Source: Branchipolynoe longqiensis (taxonomy: Eukaryota > Annelida > Polychaeta > Phyllodocida > Polynoidae). From it: a DNA stretch of 64,000 bases. The notes under the pieces are model-generated. The model was not told the DNA's origin. It was given only the letters and a program-made list of their open reading frames with translations, and made no database searches. The position numbers were made by a program, and so were the translations under genes. The stretch covers positions 122,107,593 through 122,171,592 of the forward strand of contig CM059187.1 of assembly GCA_030323885.1 (NCBI GenBank), given 5' to 3'. Below are positions 30,137 through 40,640 of this stretch, piece after piece; within the stretch, counting starts at the first letter, position 1, and every line of letters begins with the position of its first letter.

Positions 30137-30832
30137 AATTGCATAGTCTGACGGTTTTGAGTTTCTCTCATTTTCTGAGATATATTAGGTTGATCGCTAT
30201 AATCTACCTTCCTTTAGCTTGAAGTAACTTTTGTTTTAAATGGCTAACTTTTGAGATAATTGAAGTGTAAACATGCCAAATAAATGTTGGCAAGCACACC
30301 GAAACTCTGACACCATTGGTTTCTGCAGTAACATGTTCTACTAAATTGGCTCAGCATTCCATTCTATGTGGTGACAAAATCTTGTCTAAGTGCACCAGTA
30401 TCTAAGTTAGATATGTAGAATCAAATCTAGATAATTGTTTTGGTTTTGAAAATTTGATGTTTTTCTCAGATGATGCAGCTTTAAAGCTGCATGGTCCGAT
30501 GAAAATATCAAATTTTCATAACCAAAACAATTATCTAAATTTCATTCTACATATCTAACTTAGATACTGATGCACTTATTAAGAATTTGTAGCCACATGG
30601 AAGGGAATACTGAGGCAATTGAATAGAACCTGTTACTGCAGAAGCCTATGGGGTCAGAGTTTTGACAAGTTTGCCAAAATTAATTGTGCATGGTTCCACT
30701 TCAAATATCTCAAAAGTTTAGCCACTTCAAATAAAAGTTACTTCAAGCTAAAGTAAGGTACATAATAATGATCAACCTAATGTATTTATCTCAGAAAATT
30801 TCAGAAACTCAAAACCATCGGACTATGCCACT
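30137..30832. mobile_element. TTAA-target MITE, inverted dimer
   Basis: TTAA flanks both sides (30133-30136, 30833-30836). The two halves, about 340 bp each, are reverse complements that meet at GCAGCTTTAAAGCTGC (about 30477-30492). Each half runs in family T order (TCCGATG, AAATTTGATxTTTTC, AACAATTATCTA, ATCTAACTTAGATACTG...). It lies about 60 bp inside the first intron of the GPCR gene. If transcribed it would fold into a long hairpin. Confidence 0.85.
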
Positions 30833-30890
30833 TTAATTGACACCAAAAAAAAGAAGTTGCTTTAAAATAAAATAAAGTTTAAAAACAAAA

Positions 30891-30897
30891 CACTCAC
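30891..30897 (-). other. Splice donor of the GPCR exon
   Basis: The minus strand reads ...CGTAAAG|GTGAGTG, a consensus 5' splice site. Beyond it the open frame continues for only a few residues of low-complexity sequence, which supports an exon end here. Confidence 0.75.
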
Positions 30898-31761
30898 CTT
30901 TACGACTCTGGTGTATGAAAAAATCATGACACAAAACGGCGTCACCATGCCAACGATCACTATGCACGTGGCGTGGCCGGGCGCTGCGGCCCACGCCGGG
31001 TTGCAGATGGGGATGGTCTGCGGCCGGAAGTCATATCGCCCCCAACCGGCGAGCGGGGCAGCGGCGAGCAAGGCACTCTGCACCCAAACCCACAGCAGCA
31101 GGAGACAGACGCGCCGGGTCGTCATCTCCATCGGGTATCGCAGCGGGTGACAGATGATGAAGTAGCGGTCCAGACTGATCCCGGCCAGCGTCGAGATTGA
31201 CACGAGCAGAAGCAGTACAGTCACGAACGCGACGCCCTGACACAGGCCGGCCGAGAAGGGCGGACTGCCGCGCGGGTTGGCCGCACCGGAAACCAGCGCC
31301 TGCATCCACACCGGAAGTACGACGGCGGCCAGCGACAGGTCGCTGAGGCCTAGGTTGATGGTGAACAGGTTGGCCATGATGTGCAGGCTGGGCGTCCGGT
31401 AGACGGCGTAGCACATGAGGAAGTTTCCGAGCACTGCCATCACCATGACGACGAGCACGGCGAGCACCTGGCCGCCGACGGCGCCTGCCCCGCTGTACGC
31501 CAGGTACTCCGGCGTCCGCGTCTTATGCCCGATCCACGTGTAGTTGTTGAGCACGGCGCCCGAGAGGTTACTGCCGTCGGGGACGTAAACCCCGCGGTCC
31601 CCGACGCCGCCGATGCCGCCGATGCCGCCGGTCAGCCAACCGCCGTCGCTGATGCCGACGCCGCCGCCGCCACCGCCTCCTCCTCCTGCAGCCCCCGTTG
31701 CCCCCTCGTGGTGGGAGAAGTTCAGAGAGCTGAGAGGCACGACCGCCACAACAGTCTCCAT
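30898..31761 (-). CDS. Class A (rhodopsin-like) GPCR, first coding exon (TM1-TM5)
   Basis: A plasma-membrane receptor; the ligand cannot be told. The exon encodes 288 residues and ends in phase 0 after TM5. N-terminus of about 95 residues, with a glycine run (26-34) and possible N-glycosylation at N14, N65 and N73. TM1 ~97-121 (LGNFLM, the GN signature), TM2 ~129-152 (NLGLSDL, D141), C174 before TM3, S..DRYF at TM3 (DRY 198-200) followed by HPLRYP, TM4 ~218-239 with W224, C253 in the second extracellular loop (disulfide partner of C174), TM5 ~265-283 with P275. The start ATG has a strong context (GCCATGG) and an in-frame stop four codons upstream. TM6, TM7 and the tail must be in later exons and were not found. 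The loop GWGRYDF....CNPAW recalls opsin/amine-like orphan receptors; subfamily uncertain. GC content is far above the flanks. Confidence 0.9.
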
Positions 31762-32479
31762 GGCAGGAGTCTAGTTGCAGACGCACTAGCTGTGATACAT
31801 CGTGTGGCCAGCCTATCACCTATCAACCAGGAGCGGTGTATTCAGTCTTCCAATGGTTCTCTTGGATATCGCTAGTTGCTCTCGGGAGGGATTGACTGCA
31901 ATGAGAAAACATATTAGCCCATTAGAAAATCGTTGGCAGATTGATTGAGTGTGGGCAGACAAGTTACCGCATTTGCAGATAGGGGGCGCCACAATCGGGG
32001 CGGTTGAATAGACGAGATCACCGTTTCGAGTGCGCATGCGCTGAAAAAGGCGTTGGCAGCAAAGCAAGGGCATACAGCCATTGAGTTTGCCGATACGCAT
32101 AAGGAAAACTTCGATTTGATTCCAAATTAATTAATTAAGTAATCAATACAACGAGTGCACAATGTCGGGTTCTTTGAATGCTTCTTCAAAGCCCAATTTG
32201 TATATTACAGTTTATACACATCCTATATGGAAATCCCGAAAATAAATCTATAAATCAATTTTAGACTCTGGATATCACATATGTTTTGTCAACTGATATA
32301 TATGTAGATATCGTGTTCGTAATGATAGTGATATTCACATACGATTAAATTCCTATCTGGTGTTTGAAGACATTCTTAATGGTGATAGTCATCGTAAAAC
32401 TGAACGACCTTCCAGTCCAGAATCTTCCTGATTTCCCAGTGGGGAGGCACTATGACATCGCCATGAGTGCGTACTGTCA
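31762..32479. promoter_or_regulatory. Upstream flank of the GPCR exon
   Basis: Holds the 5' leader of the GPCR exon (in-frame stop just before the ATG) and presumably upstream introns or promoter. No TATA box or clear initiator was identified. Beyond about 32100 it is AT-rich and featureless. Confidence 0.35.
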
Positions 32480-32550
32480 CAAGTTGGTACCCGTCATGAT
32501 ATGACCTTAGATGTTGCTAGGACGTAAAACAACAACAAGCAAACAAAAAA
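32480..32550 (+). repeat. SINE family S2 tail fragment
   Basis: GTCACAAGTTGGTACCCGTC, then ATATGACCTTAGATGTTGCT and AGGACGTAAAACAACAACAA match the S2 3' tail. Confidence 0.7.
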
Positions 32551-32727
32551 ATCTTCAATGAAATTGGTTTCTTTTTTTTATTATCAAACTTTGATATGAG
32601 CAACAACTGATATGCTTAATCAAAAAATGCATCACCCTCATAATGGGTTGGGATCCCTCGGGCCTCTTAAACGGGTGCCAAGCGCACTGACAGTACAGAC
32701 AGTCTCTCACTCCAAATACGCACTTGG

Positions 32728-32990
32728 TCATCATCATGCTGTCGGTCGCGATGCGACAAAGACTGCTTTCATTACTTGACTGCCGCTCTCATGCGGTTGT
32801 ACATTTCATGAAAGCTGCCTGCAAAAGTGTTGAAGTGCTGCTGGCTTTTGCAAGTTACCAGCGGCACTCTCTCGGGGAGCAAACAGAGGTTTCACACCGG
32901 CAAGAACATGTCAAGACAGGCGCAAAACTATTTGTCCCTGCAGTGGCTGGTCGGGAGATGTTGGGAGTTCCATACATCAACCGCCCTTAA
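32728..32990 (-). repeat. Inverted copy of the ~270 bp S4-tailed repeat
   Basis: Reverse complement of 24990-25272: starts CATCATCATGCTGTCGGTCG and ends GATGTTGGGAGTTCCAT. Confidence 0.72.
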
Positions 32991-33500
32991 TGCTGCCACA
33001 GTGACATGGTTTTCTGTTTAGGGTTTGCTCCCTTAGCCTTCGGTTCTGTCAAGGACCTGTACCACAAGGCAGTGGTTTAGAACTCTGCAAGGCAGGGGCG
33101 TCAAACTCCCTGAGGTATTGCTATACCTGCATACCATATTACCAGTATCACTAACCACCCACCACCTGCATACATGGATGGTACATTATACATCACATAT
33201 ATACTTGGATGGACATAAGGGATTGCATATTATTTCTCAAGGTTGTCTTGGTGCATGCTTTTTGTTATTTGAATAATGGGCTTAGGAATTTCTGTATGCT
33301 TCCAAGATCTATCCCATAATAACCCGACGGGTATAGCTTCTGGGAATTGAGAAAGGTGTAGATCAAGGCTAGCTACTAAGTCGCTATCTATTGAGATAAG
33401 ATATGACCACAATGATCTTGCTTTATATTGATTTCAATTACCGCAGACTACTTGATAACGATAACGCGTATCTTATTCTGAAGTCTCTTACCTCACACAC
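32991..33500. other. Unassigned non-coding stretch
   Basis: No gene or recognised repeat; an ACCACCCACCACCTGCA piece near 33154 resembles the start of the minisatellite at 34365. Confidence 0.4.
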
Positions 33501-33501
33501 G

Positions 33502-33528
33502 CATATATATATATATATATATATATAT
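33502..33528. repeat. (AT)n microsatellite
   Basis: About 26 bp of AT repeats directly abutting the inverted repeat that follows. Confidence 0.9.
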
Positions 33529-33625
33529 GGGAGTGAGCAGGAAGGGAAGTCGAGTGGTGGAGCCGCAGGGGCAGAATGACAGGCAAGAGAGAGGTGCAAA
33601 GCGAGGAAGACAGAAATAGAACAGC
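33528..33625 (-). repeat. Left arm of a ~98 bp inverted repeat
   Basis: Reverse complement of 35243-35337 with about 8-9 differences. Shared words include AGAATGACAGGCAAGAGAGA and GCAAAGCGAGGAAGACAGAA. Confidence 0.85.
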
Positions 33626-33769
33626 CTTGTTCACAGTTCTCGTTCCCAGGACTTACGGAATACACCATGTGATGGTATTGTTAATGAATCGTTGTTTTAA
33701 TAACTTGTCTCAAAGATAATTTAATATACAACTACAATGCACAAAATATCACTATCTAAGATGTCATCC

Positions 33770-34080
33770 TCCATGCCCAACCTCCAACTCCTAAAATCCA
33801 CCCCCTAACACCCAACCCCAACTCCCAAACCGACGAAACACCAAACCTGACATTAACACCCAACTCTCACCCCAAATCCTCAACCTCCAATCATAACGCC
33901 TCACGCTCAACACCCAACCCTCAACCTTCCACTCCCAACACTTACTCTCAGAGCTAAACCCCAAACCTAAACCCGAAATACCTCAACACTCCAACGTACT
34001 AAACCGAACCCCCCCCACCCCAACACCCCAACACCCCAAACTCCAACACCCAAACTTCAAACCCCAAACCTTGTGGGAGT
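33770..34080. repeat. C/A-rich degenerate repeat (CCAACACCC-like)
   Basis: Loose repeats of CCAACxCCxAA and AACCCCAAACC words, almost G-free on the plus strand. No coding signal. Confidence 0.7.
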
Positions 34081-34376
34081 CAATTATGTCCCTTCTTGAT
34101 TTCGTAGATTATCGCTGAATAATATATGCTTGAAATTAATCCTTCCCTCCTAAACAAACACCCCCCCCCAAAACTCACACAAGAAAACATCTGTTATAGG
34201 GTAAACTGATTAGGGTAAAAGTCGAGGATCTTTTAGGAAGCCTGCGCCCAGCCGGTGTGGTAGTTGGAGGAATGCGTTTAGTGCCTGTTCCTCTGATTAA
34301 TGAGCCACACCTGAGCTTCTAAGGATGGTGGGGAGGCCACCCCCAATTACCAGTATCACTAAGCACCCACCACCTG

Positions 34377-35095
34377 CAGGATCGCCAACTGCCAATCACT
34401 ACAAGCATCGCCAACCGCCAACCACTACAAGCATCGCCAACCGCCAACCACTACAACCATCGCCAACCGCCCACCACTACAACCATCGCCAACCGCCCAC
34501 CACGACAAGCATCGCCAACCGTCCACCACTACAAGCATCGCCAACCGCCCACCACTACAAGCATCGCCAACCGCCAACCACTACAAGCATCGCCAACCGC
34601 CAACCAGTACAAGCATCGCCAACCGCCAACCACTATAAGCATTGCCAACTGTCCACCACTACAAGCATCGCCAACCGCCCACCACTACAAGCATCGCCAA
34701 CTGTCCACCACTACAAGCATCGGCAACCGTCCACCACCACAAGCATCGCCAACTGCCCACCACTACAAGCATTGGCAACCGCCCACCACTACAAGCATCG
34801 CCAACCGCCCACCACTACAAGCATCGCCAACCGCCAACCACTACAAGCAACCACCAAGCACTACAAGCATCGCCAACCACCCACCACTACAAGCATCGCC
34901 AACCACCAACCACTACAAGCATCGCCAACTGGCAACCACTACAAGCATCGCCAACCGCCAACCACTACAAGCATCGCCAACCATCCACCACTACTAGCAT
35001 TGGCAACCGTCCACCACTACAAGCATCGCCAACCATCTACCAGTACAAGCATCGCCAACTGCCCACCATCAGCAGTATCGCCAACCACCAAATGC
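34377..35095. repeat. 26 bp minisatellite, ~27 units
   Basis: Unit CATCGCCAACCGCCAACCAC then TACAAG, with variants CCGCCCACCAC, CCGTCCACCAC and CTGTCCACCAC. Because 26 is not divisible by three, any frame cycles through all three phases every 78 bp. The long open frame (His/Tyr/Lys/Arg/Gln/Pro/Thr) is therefore an artefact. Confidence 0.95.
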
Positions 35096-35242
35096 AAACC
35101 ACCATCCACCAGGTGTGAAAAGGTGCTCTTCTGACCTGCGTTCCACACCTTGGACACTACCGGATGTGTGATAACATTTCATGAGTGTGAATGTCATTAA
35201 GCATGTTGGCGAAGCTAACATGCATAATTTGTGAACGAGACA

Positions 35243-35337
35243 GTTCTATTTCTGTCTTCCTCGCTTTGCACCTCTCTCTTGCCTGTCATTCTGCCCCTGT
35301 GGCTCTACCACTCAACTTCACTTCCTACTCACTTGTA
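35243..35337 (+). repeat. Right arm of the ~98 bp inverted repeat
   Basis: Partner of 33528-33625. It ends just before the ATG (35346) of the gag-like frame. Confidence 0.85.
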
Positions 35338-35345
35338 CCCATCGG

Positions 35346-36513
35346 TATGCCTCCGATACGGAAATGCCGAGGGAGCCCGCCGCTTTCCCAACAACAAAGC
35401 CAGTCTCAGCTGCTTCAGGTGACTCACTCCTCGTGTGGCCCGGCAGCCATGCAGTATTCACAGGGTCAAACTTCCTCGGGCACCGCCTCCGGGCAAGCCT
35501 CACTTTCTTCACATGCTGAGTCAGAGCTTGAGGAGCTACACAGGCTCAGAATGGAGTCAAGGAGAATGAATGGAGTTTTTGCGGCGAGGCTCAGGGCACT
35601 TGAAAACAGGTCTCTGACTCCTAGCTGGAGCCGGCAATGGTCTTCCCTGCCATCCCCCCTCAGCCTGCTGTCCTCCCCCACTCGGGGTCGCTCACCATCA
35701 TCCGCCCCCCCACTGACGTCAGACTAGGCACTCTCCCTCTCCACCGCTCCCGTCACCGGAGCCTGCCTCGGGTCAGACGGGGATAGCCGCTCACCGCGAG
35801 CTAGGCACCGGCGTGATGCTCGACATCCAGACATGCCCCTTCGACCGCCCAGGACCCCACCCCCTGCTCCGCGACCCGCGTGCCTGCACAACCGCTAGAC
35901 ATGCTCCTGGACACAACGCCGGCCTTCGTCATGCCAAAAGGTATGCAGCTTCTACAGCACTTGTACTTTACTAGAGGAGATAACTTTAGGCATCTCTCAT
36001 CAGGAGAGTCAACCTGGGCGGAGTATTTCCTCGCCCTCCGCCAGCTGGCAGTAGACACTGCCTTCCCCAATGATTGGTGGCCCCCGCTTCTGAGACACCA
36101 GGAGGAGTTCGCTAGAATGGCCTTAACCTGGGAGTGGCCAACATGTCGGAGATGGTCCGAGAGTGTATTCCAGCTAGTCGCTAATGGTTGAGGTTAGGCT
36201 AGTTAGATGAGACCGTTATAAAGATTTGCAGAGAGATATCTGTGCTGATGCTATGAAGGATGCCCAGTCTAGGACAGTGTACTACCCAGCTGATTCTCGG
36301 CTGGCAGCAGCCGGTGCGACCCCTGCCCCAATTAACAGTCGAGATGATTACAACAAGGAGACAGATGGGAAGGCATGTTGGAATTGGAACTGGGGGAAAG
36401 ACTGCAGATTTTCAGAGTCTCATGGCTCGCGTCCTACTAGATATAAAGATATCTGTGCTTGGTGCGCCTACAGGTTTCGCCACAGGGCATACACAGGGCG
36501 CAGGACTGTTTAA
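35346..36513 (+). pseudogene. Gag-like region of the second YR element
   Basis: Three frames. 35346-35727: MPPIRKCRGSPPLSQQQSQ, Gln/Ser-rich, with a short coiled-coil (SELEELHRLRMESRRMNGVF) and a Ser/Pro/Arg-rich end. 35880-36191: QPLDMLLDTTPAFVMPKGMQ, STWAEYFLALRQLAVD and WWPPLLRHQEEFARMA, a gag-type globular part. 36226-36513: YYPADSRLAAA, then KACWNWNWGKDCRF, ..HGSRP and KDICAWCAYRFRHRA, a Cys/His knuckle-like end. Frame breaks lie near 35730-35880 and 36190-36226. Domain order resembles the ORF at 10773-11751 (coiled-coil, globular, C-W-N knuckle), which supports a nucleocapsid-like role by analogy. Confidence 0.65.
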
Positions 36514-37109
36514 AGAAAAGAAAATTCTTGGACAAGAAGACATTGTCAGACCCTGCATCAGGTCAGCAGTCAGTAAGTGTTGCTCATGTTGTTGACAGTC
36601 TGCTAGCCCCACCCCCTCCACCCCCTTCGAATCGAGGGCATTCCGGCATGCACACCGTCGCCGCCTGCCATCCCTGACTTATGTAATGAGGCTATACCAA
36701 TGACGTACGCACTCGTCTCGCCTCACCACTTCCTGCCCACTCCTCTCCCCCCACCCACCCCACCCCATACCTGCCATCCCCCCACCCACCCCCCCTCACC
36801 TGTGACTGGGCCCGCCACCACTGACCTACTACCCACCGAAACACTGCCAGCTGTTCCCTCCCAGCTGCTTGTGTCAACAGACATAGACCGGTCAATTCCT
36901 GAATTAGTGTTCAATTGGTTTGATACCTCTCATCCCGTCGCAGATAGTCAGAATTTTCCACACCCCCCTGCCTTCATTCCCCAGCATTCGCCAGTTGTTT
37001 TCAGCCCTGTACGCTATATTTTCTGGCCAGGAATAGCCCCTCACGCCTGGTTTGATTTGCAGTGGTGGGTGGCTGGTAGTTTGCATGTGCACGAACTACC
37101 AGAGCCAGA
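36514..37109 (+). other. Pro-rich segment between gag and RT remnants
   Basis: Pro-rich (CCACCCACC runs at 36740-36810), followed by IDRSIPELVFNWFDTSHPVA-type sequence in one frame (about 36885-36950). It probably bridges gag and the missing RT fingers, but no motif can be assigned. Confidence 0.4.
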
Positions 37110-37896
37110 GATGTCTGGCTACTAAGGAAAGAAGATTATTTCTACTTACATTACCTCGATGATTTTGTAGGCCTAGAATGCACTAAAGAGAAGGCATCAG
37201 CAGCCTAAAATAGATTTATGGAACTAGCACAAGTTTGGGGATTAGATCTAGCAATAGATATGTGTTTTCAACCAGCCATTACACTAGTCTGCCTTGGGTT
37301 CTTAATTAACACACTTGACATGTCAGTCTCCCTTCCGCCTCAGAAGTTGGAAGAGATTTTGAAAGATTGTGTAGACACTAGCCTACCACAAACAGATTCA
37401 AAGCCTAGCGGCAAGTTGCACCACCTGTCAAAATGTGTAAAGCCAGCAGCAAGATTCACAAATAGAGTGTTAGCGGCCCTTAGGGCAACACTGTATGTAG
37501 GCTTACACCCAGTTAGCCCTGATCTCCTTAGAGACCTTGAGTGGTTCGAGCAGTTTGCCTGCATCTTTCATTCTAGACTCCCCCCCTGATCCATGTAATT
37601 TTGTAATCACCGTGAATACAGATAACCTCCCCTCTCAGCAAGTCCTTTCTTCAGCGAAAGGAAAATAGAAGATTCTTTGTGCTTGTGCTAGACAACTGTG
37701 GTTATTAGCTGCCATACATAATTTCGAGCTAGACATAATACATAAGTCAGGCAAAGAACTAATACTCGCTGATGCTCTAACCCACTCTTTCTCCAATAGC
37801 AACCTTAAGAGGAGAGCAGAACGATTATGTAATACCATGAATCTCAAAGAAGTAACAGTAACCCTTGCCTTGATGATACTTGATTTTGATCTGTAA
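37110..37896 (+). pseudogene. RT palm and RNase H tail of the second YR element
   Basis: The frame passes through HYLDDFVGLE (catalytic YLDD, about 37150), a stop at 37206, then QVWGLDLAIDMCFQPA, LVCLGFLINTLDMSVSLPPQ (the RT segment after the YLDD loop) and thumb sequence to 37589 (HLSKCVKPAARFTNRVLAAL). A break follows, then an RNase H C-terminal part: LWLLAAIHNFELDIIHKSGK, ELILADALTHSF. The ADALT box is the last catalytic-acid motif of RNase H. Catalytic fingers and most of RNase H are missing or out of frame, so it is not functional. Confidence 0.75.
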
Positions 37897-37951
37897 TTCC
37901 ACTCAGCCTGGAAGATAGTACTTTGTCTGCCTCTATCTTCCAGGCTACACA

Positions 37952-38440
37952 ATGAAGCACCATGCCAGCCTACTAGCCGCCTACAAGAGTGCACTTGCAG
38001 CTTGCACCTGGCAGAATAAGTGTGCTCATCTCAAGTGCTACCTGCAGTTCTGTAGGCAGCATGAAGCCTCCCCACTCTCCCTGCGTATCTATGACCTGCT
38101 CTCTTTCCTCCTCCTCCTTTCTTCTACCCTCCAGTCTCCAGGAACAGTATTCAATTATTATGGCTCTGTCAAGATTTGGATCTCCTCTTTCCCTGGTAAT
38201 CACGACATGTTTAATGCCTATGAGATCTCAGTGATGAAACTGGCTATTCTCAAATCCTCCCATCATCGAGTTAGTAAGGCACCCACCCTTACCCCTGCCG
38301 ATATGAAAGTGTTCATCGCCTACCTCTCTGCCCTTTCACCTCTGCCATTAGCCTCCATAGCCACATTGATTATAGGGTTCATGTTTCTTATAATGCAGAG
38401 CTACCTGGTCTCTTCCTCCCCCCTTCTCCTCATGTCCTGA
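37952..38440 (+). pseudogene. Tyrosine recombinase N-terminal half, second YR element
   Basis: 162 residues. KSALAACTWQNKCAHLKCYL, QFCRQHEASPLSLRIYDLLS and GTVFNYYGSVKIWISSFPGN form the helical core-binding domain typical of YR retrotransposon recombinases (residue pattern aLaxxTwxnkxxhlkxyl). The start of the catalytic domain follows: KAPTLTPADMKVFIAYLSAL and IATLIIGFMFLIMQSYLV. The frame stops at 38438. The R, HxxR and Tyr motifs of the catalytic half were not found downstream, so it is C-terminally truncated. Confidence 0.75.
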
Positions 38441-39180
38441 GGTTCAAGGACATTTTTGTCTCCTCCTCTGCACTTGATTAGCTTCACAGGTTGTGATTGA
38501 TAATTACTATTTCTTAATTAATAAACTGTTCAAAGTTTATCTTCCTCTTGTCTCGCTTGTCCGAGTGAAGCGAATTTATGCTTTTATGACCTATTGGCCG
38601 TCAATGGACCAATTTCATAATTTGTTTTTCTTTAACCAGTCAGAGAAATTTGGTCTGTTTTTTTCTTTCTTCGGCTGCCAGAATTCTGCGTTATTAATTG
38701 CCATCTTTTTAAAGCTCAGCCCTGTTGACCATATTCACCATTACAGATCAGAAATCGAAAACCTTCCCCTGACACCAGTTTAACAGAGTATGTGAGCGCT
38801 TTTGTTTTGTTCCATTGTTGTTTTGTTTAGTTTTTGTGTTGTTTTGTTTTTATTCTTAGAACCGATCGTTGACATTTGCAATATAAGCGTCTTTTGTGTG
38901 TCATCTCTTTTTTAATATCTGACTTTTCTTTAAATGAAGATTTCTCTATTTTTCAATCCTTATAAATAATGCAAGTAAAGGAAATGGCATAGTAATTATA
39001 ATTTCTTTATATTATCTTTCGGGAGGATATTTGGAAAATGATATATGCATAAAATGTATATATGCAACTAACTCTCATATCTCAAATAACCAATGCACAA
39101 TATTCAAGGTTTACGCTGTGAACATTTATCACTGCAATGCACACAACAAGATGGAAAACGTGAAAAATCCCTCAGCAGAT
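38441..39180. other. Unassigned AT-rich stretch
   Basis: No gene or recognised repeat. Confidence 0.4.
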
Positions 39181-39249
39181 ACCGGAAATAATGAAACCAG
39201 ACCCTGATATGAGATCAACTGTCTGATATCCTGTCGAATTATAGATTGA

Positions 39250-39520
39250 CATAGTTCTATGATGCACACCGCCCACTTGGACATGGGTAATATATTCATG
39301 GACGCCCCGCCCCAGTCCTAAAGGAAGTCATAAGCAACACAAAAATCCATGAAAGGAGTTCATTTGCTATGGCCGCCCCAGCCTGGAACAAACAACCCCC
39401 AATAGCAAGATCAATAAAGGATCTTAGTAAATACAAACGATTTCTCAAACAACAAACAGTAAAATATTCCGATATTCAGCAAAGGGGGAATGCAAATGTT
39501 CTATTACTGATCAGTGTACA
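39250..39520 (+). pseudogene. LINE ORF2 C-terminal fragment
   Basis: The short frame at 39369 reads MAAPAWNKQPPIARSIKDLS and KYKRFLKQQTVKYS. It resembles the 'A-x-x-x-WNxLPxxIR...L..FK..LK' end of Jockey/CR1-type ORF2 proteins. The upstream part is out of frame. A (TA)n run at 39530-39545 follows, as often seen at LINE 3' ends. Confidence 0.6.
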
Positions 39521-39545
39521 TGACCAGGTGTATATATATATATAT

Positions 39546-40504
39546 GGGTTGGTGGTGCCTGAGTAGGATGTAAATAGACATAGTGGTGCTGGCAGGTCTG
39601 GGTGTGATTGCACTCAGGGCCTAGCCTTCTGCTGGGGTAGGGGTCAAAAGGTCAAGGTTGGTGGTGGCCAAGGGACCATACAGCTACTGGTGGTGGGCAG
39701 ACCATTGCTATCCATGGAGACCAGGAATGCTGGATTCCTATCGGTGAGATTCCCATTGATGGAAGGAGGTGGTGTGATACCCTACCATGAACCCATGTAA
39801 CTATATAACAATAAACCAGAGGGCTGGACTCTCTCTCTTGCACTTTACTCTCTTCCTTTCTCTTTGTCTGTATTTTTGTCCTCATAGCCTACGTACACAG
39901 CCACATAACCAAGCATTAGATTGTACAAAACGATAAGAGACATGCAGAATTAGCATAGAAACTAACAGAAAAGAATACAAATATACATATCAAACCAGCT
40001 TCATTGGTGTCCAGCGACGAAAATAAGCACCCTCAAAGCAGCTTAATCGCTATGGGAAGAATACATACTGTATCAATCAAAGAAAATAATATTTTTAAAA
40101 TATCGATAACTGAACTGGAAATCATGATCATTACCCTATTATTGATCAACAGCTGGGTGCGGAGGGTGAGAGGGGGGAAGGGGGGTTTCGGGGGAGGTGT
40201 CAGAAGTGTCTAATGAGGGGATGGGACCCAGGCAGTTTCCCAGCATGCACTGCCTTAAAGAAGCAGTTAGAAGGACATGAAGGCGACAGTCTGCCACTTG
40301 GCGGCGCTGCCTAACCACTTGCAGCTGACCGCCCGGACTCAATCAATCGCCACAAATCGACGTCACTACAGAGGCGGCCTAGTAGAGACCTTGAGGAGGG
40401 TCCAAGCGCAAGGTCACTGGCAGCAGGGTAAGGTTTTGTGTGTGTGAGTAGGGGGGGGGGGGATTTCTGCATTTTCTGCATTTTTTAAACTACTGCTTTG
40501 GTAA
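39546..40504. other. Unassigned non-coding stretch
   Basis: No gene. Contains G-rich runs at 40165-40200 and a 12-base G run near 40451. Confidence 0.4.
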
Positions 40505-40640
40505 GCTTGTGTTTTGGTTGTTTGTGGTTTACGTCCTAGCAACATCTATGGTCATATCAGGAGGTGTACCAACTTGTGAGAGTGCATATATTGCTGCCTC
40601 GCTGGGAGATAAGGCAGTCAGTACCATGACGGGTCAGTGG
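40505..40640 (-). repeat. SINE family S2 fragment
   Basis: TTTACGTCCTAGCAACATCT, then ATCAGGAGGTGTACCAACTTGTGA-like sequence. Head missing; 40641-41235 shows no gene, only a C10+ run near 41066. Confidence 0.65.

Larger units (their letters stand above)
35243..38440 (+). mobile_element. Second YR retrotransposon, heavily decayed
   Basis: Plus-strand order: left arm 35243-35337, gag-like ORFs (35346-36513), RT palm and RNase H tail (37110-37896), tyrosine-recombinase N-terminal half (37952-38440). The order matches the element at 5886-12325 but the sequence is clearly different. Most of the RT fingers region and the recombinase catalytic half are missing. The related 98 bp arm at 33528-33625 in opposite orientation could be a terminal inverted repeat as in DIRS1-type elements, or a solo terminus. 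Confidence 0.7.

Noticed and set aside
28189..30850. TM6-TM7 exon of the GPCR in the region downstream on the minus strand
   Set aside because: No frame with CWxP or NPxxY-type motifs was found. Short hydrophobic frames there lie within the TIR element's repeats.
31031..31875. Frames antisense or out of phase to the GPCR exon (up to 164 codons)
   Set aside because: GC-rich shadows of the receptor exon without their own motifs.
34377..35095. Regularly spaced repeats that might be mistaken for a CRISPR array
   Set aside because: No unique spacers: the whole 26 bp unit repeats. The genome is eukaryotic.
34325..35134. 269-codon His/Tyr/Lys/Gln/Pro/Thr repeat protein
   Set aside because: The repeat unit is 26 bp, so the frame cycles through all phases. 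It reflects the minisatellite, not selection for a protein.
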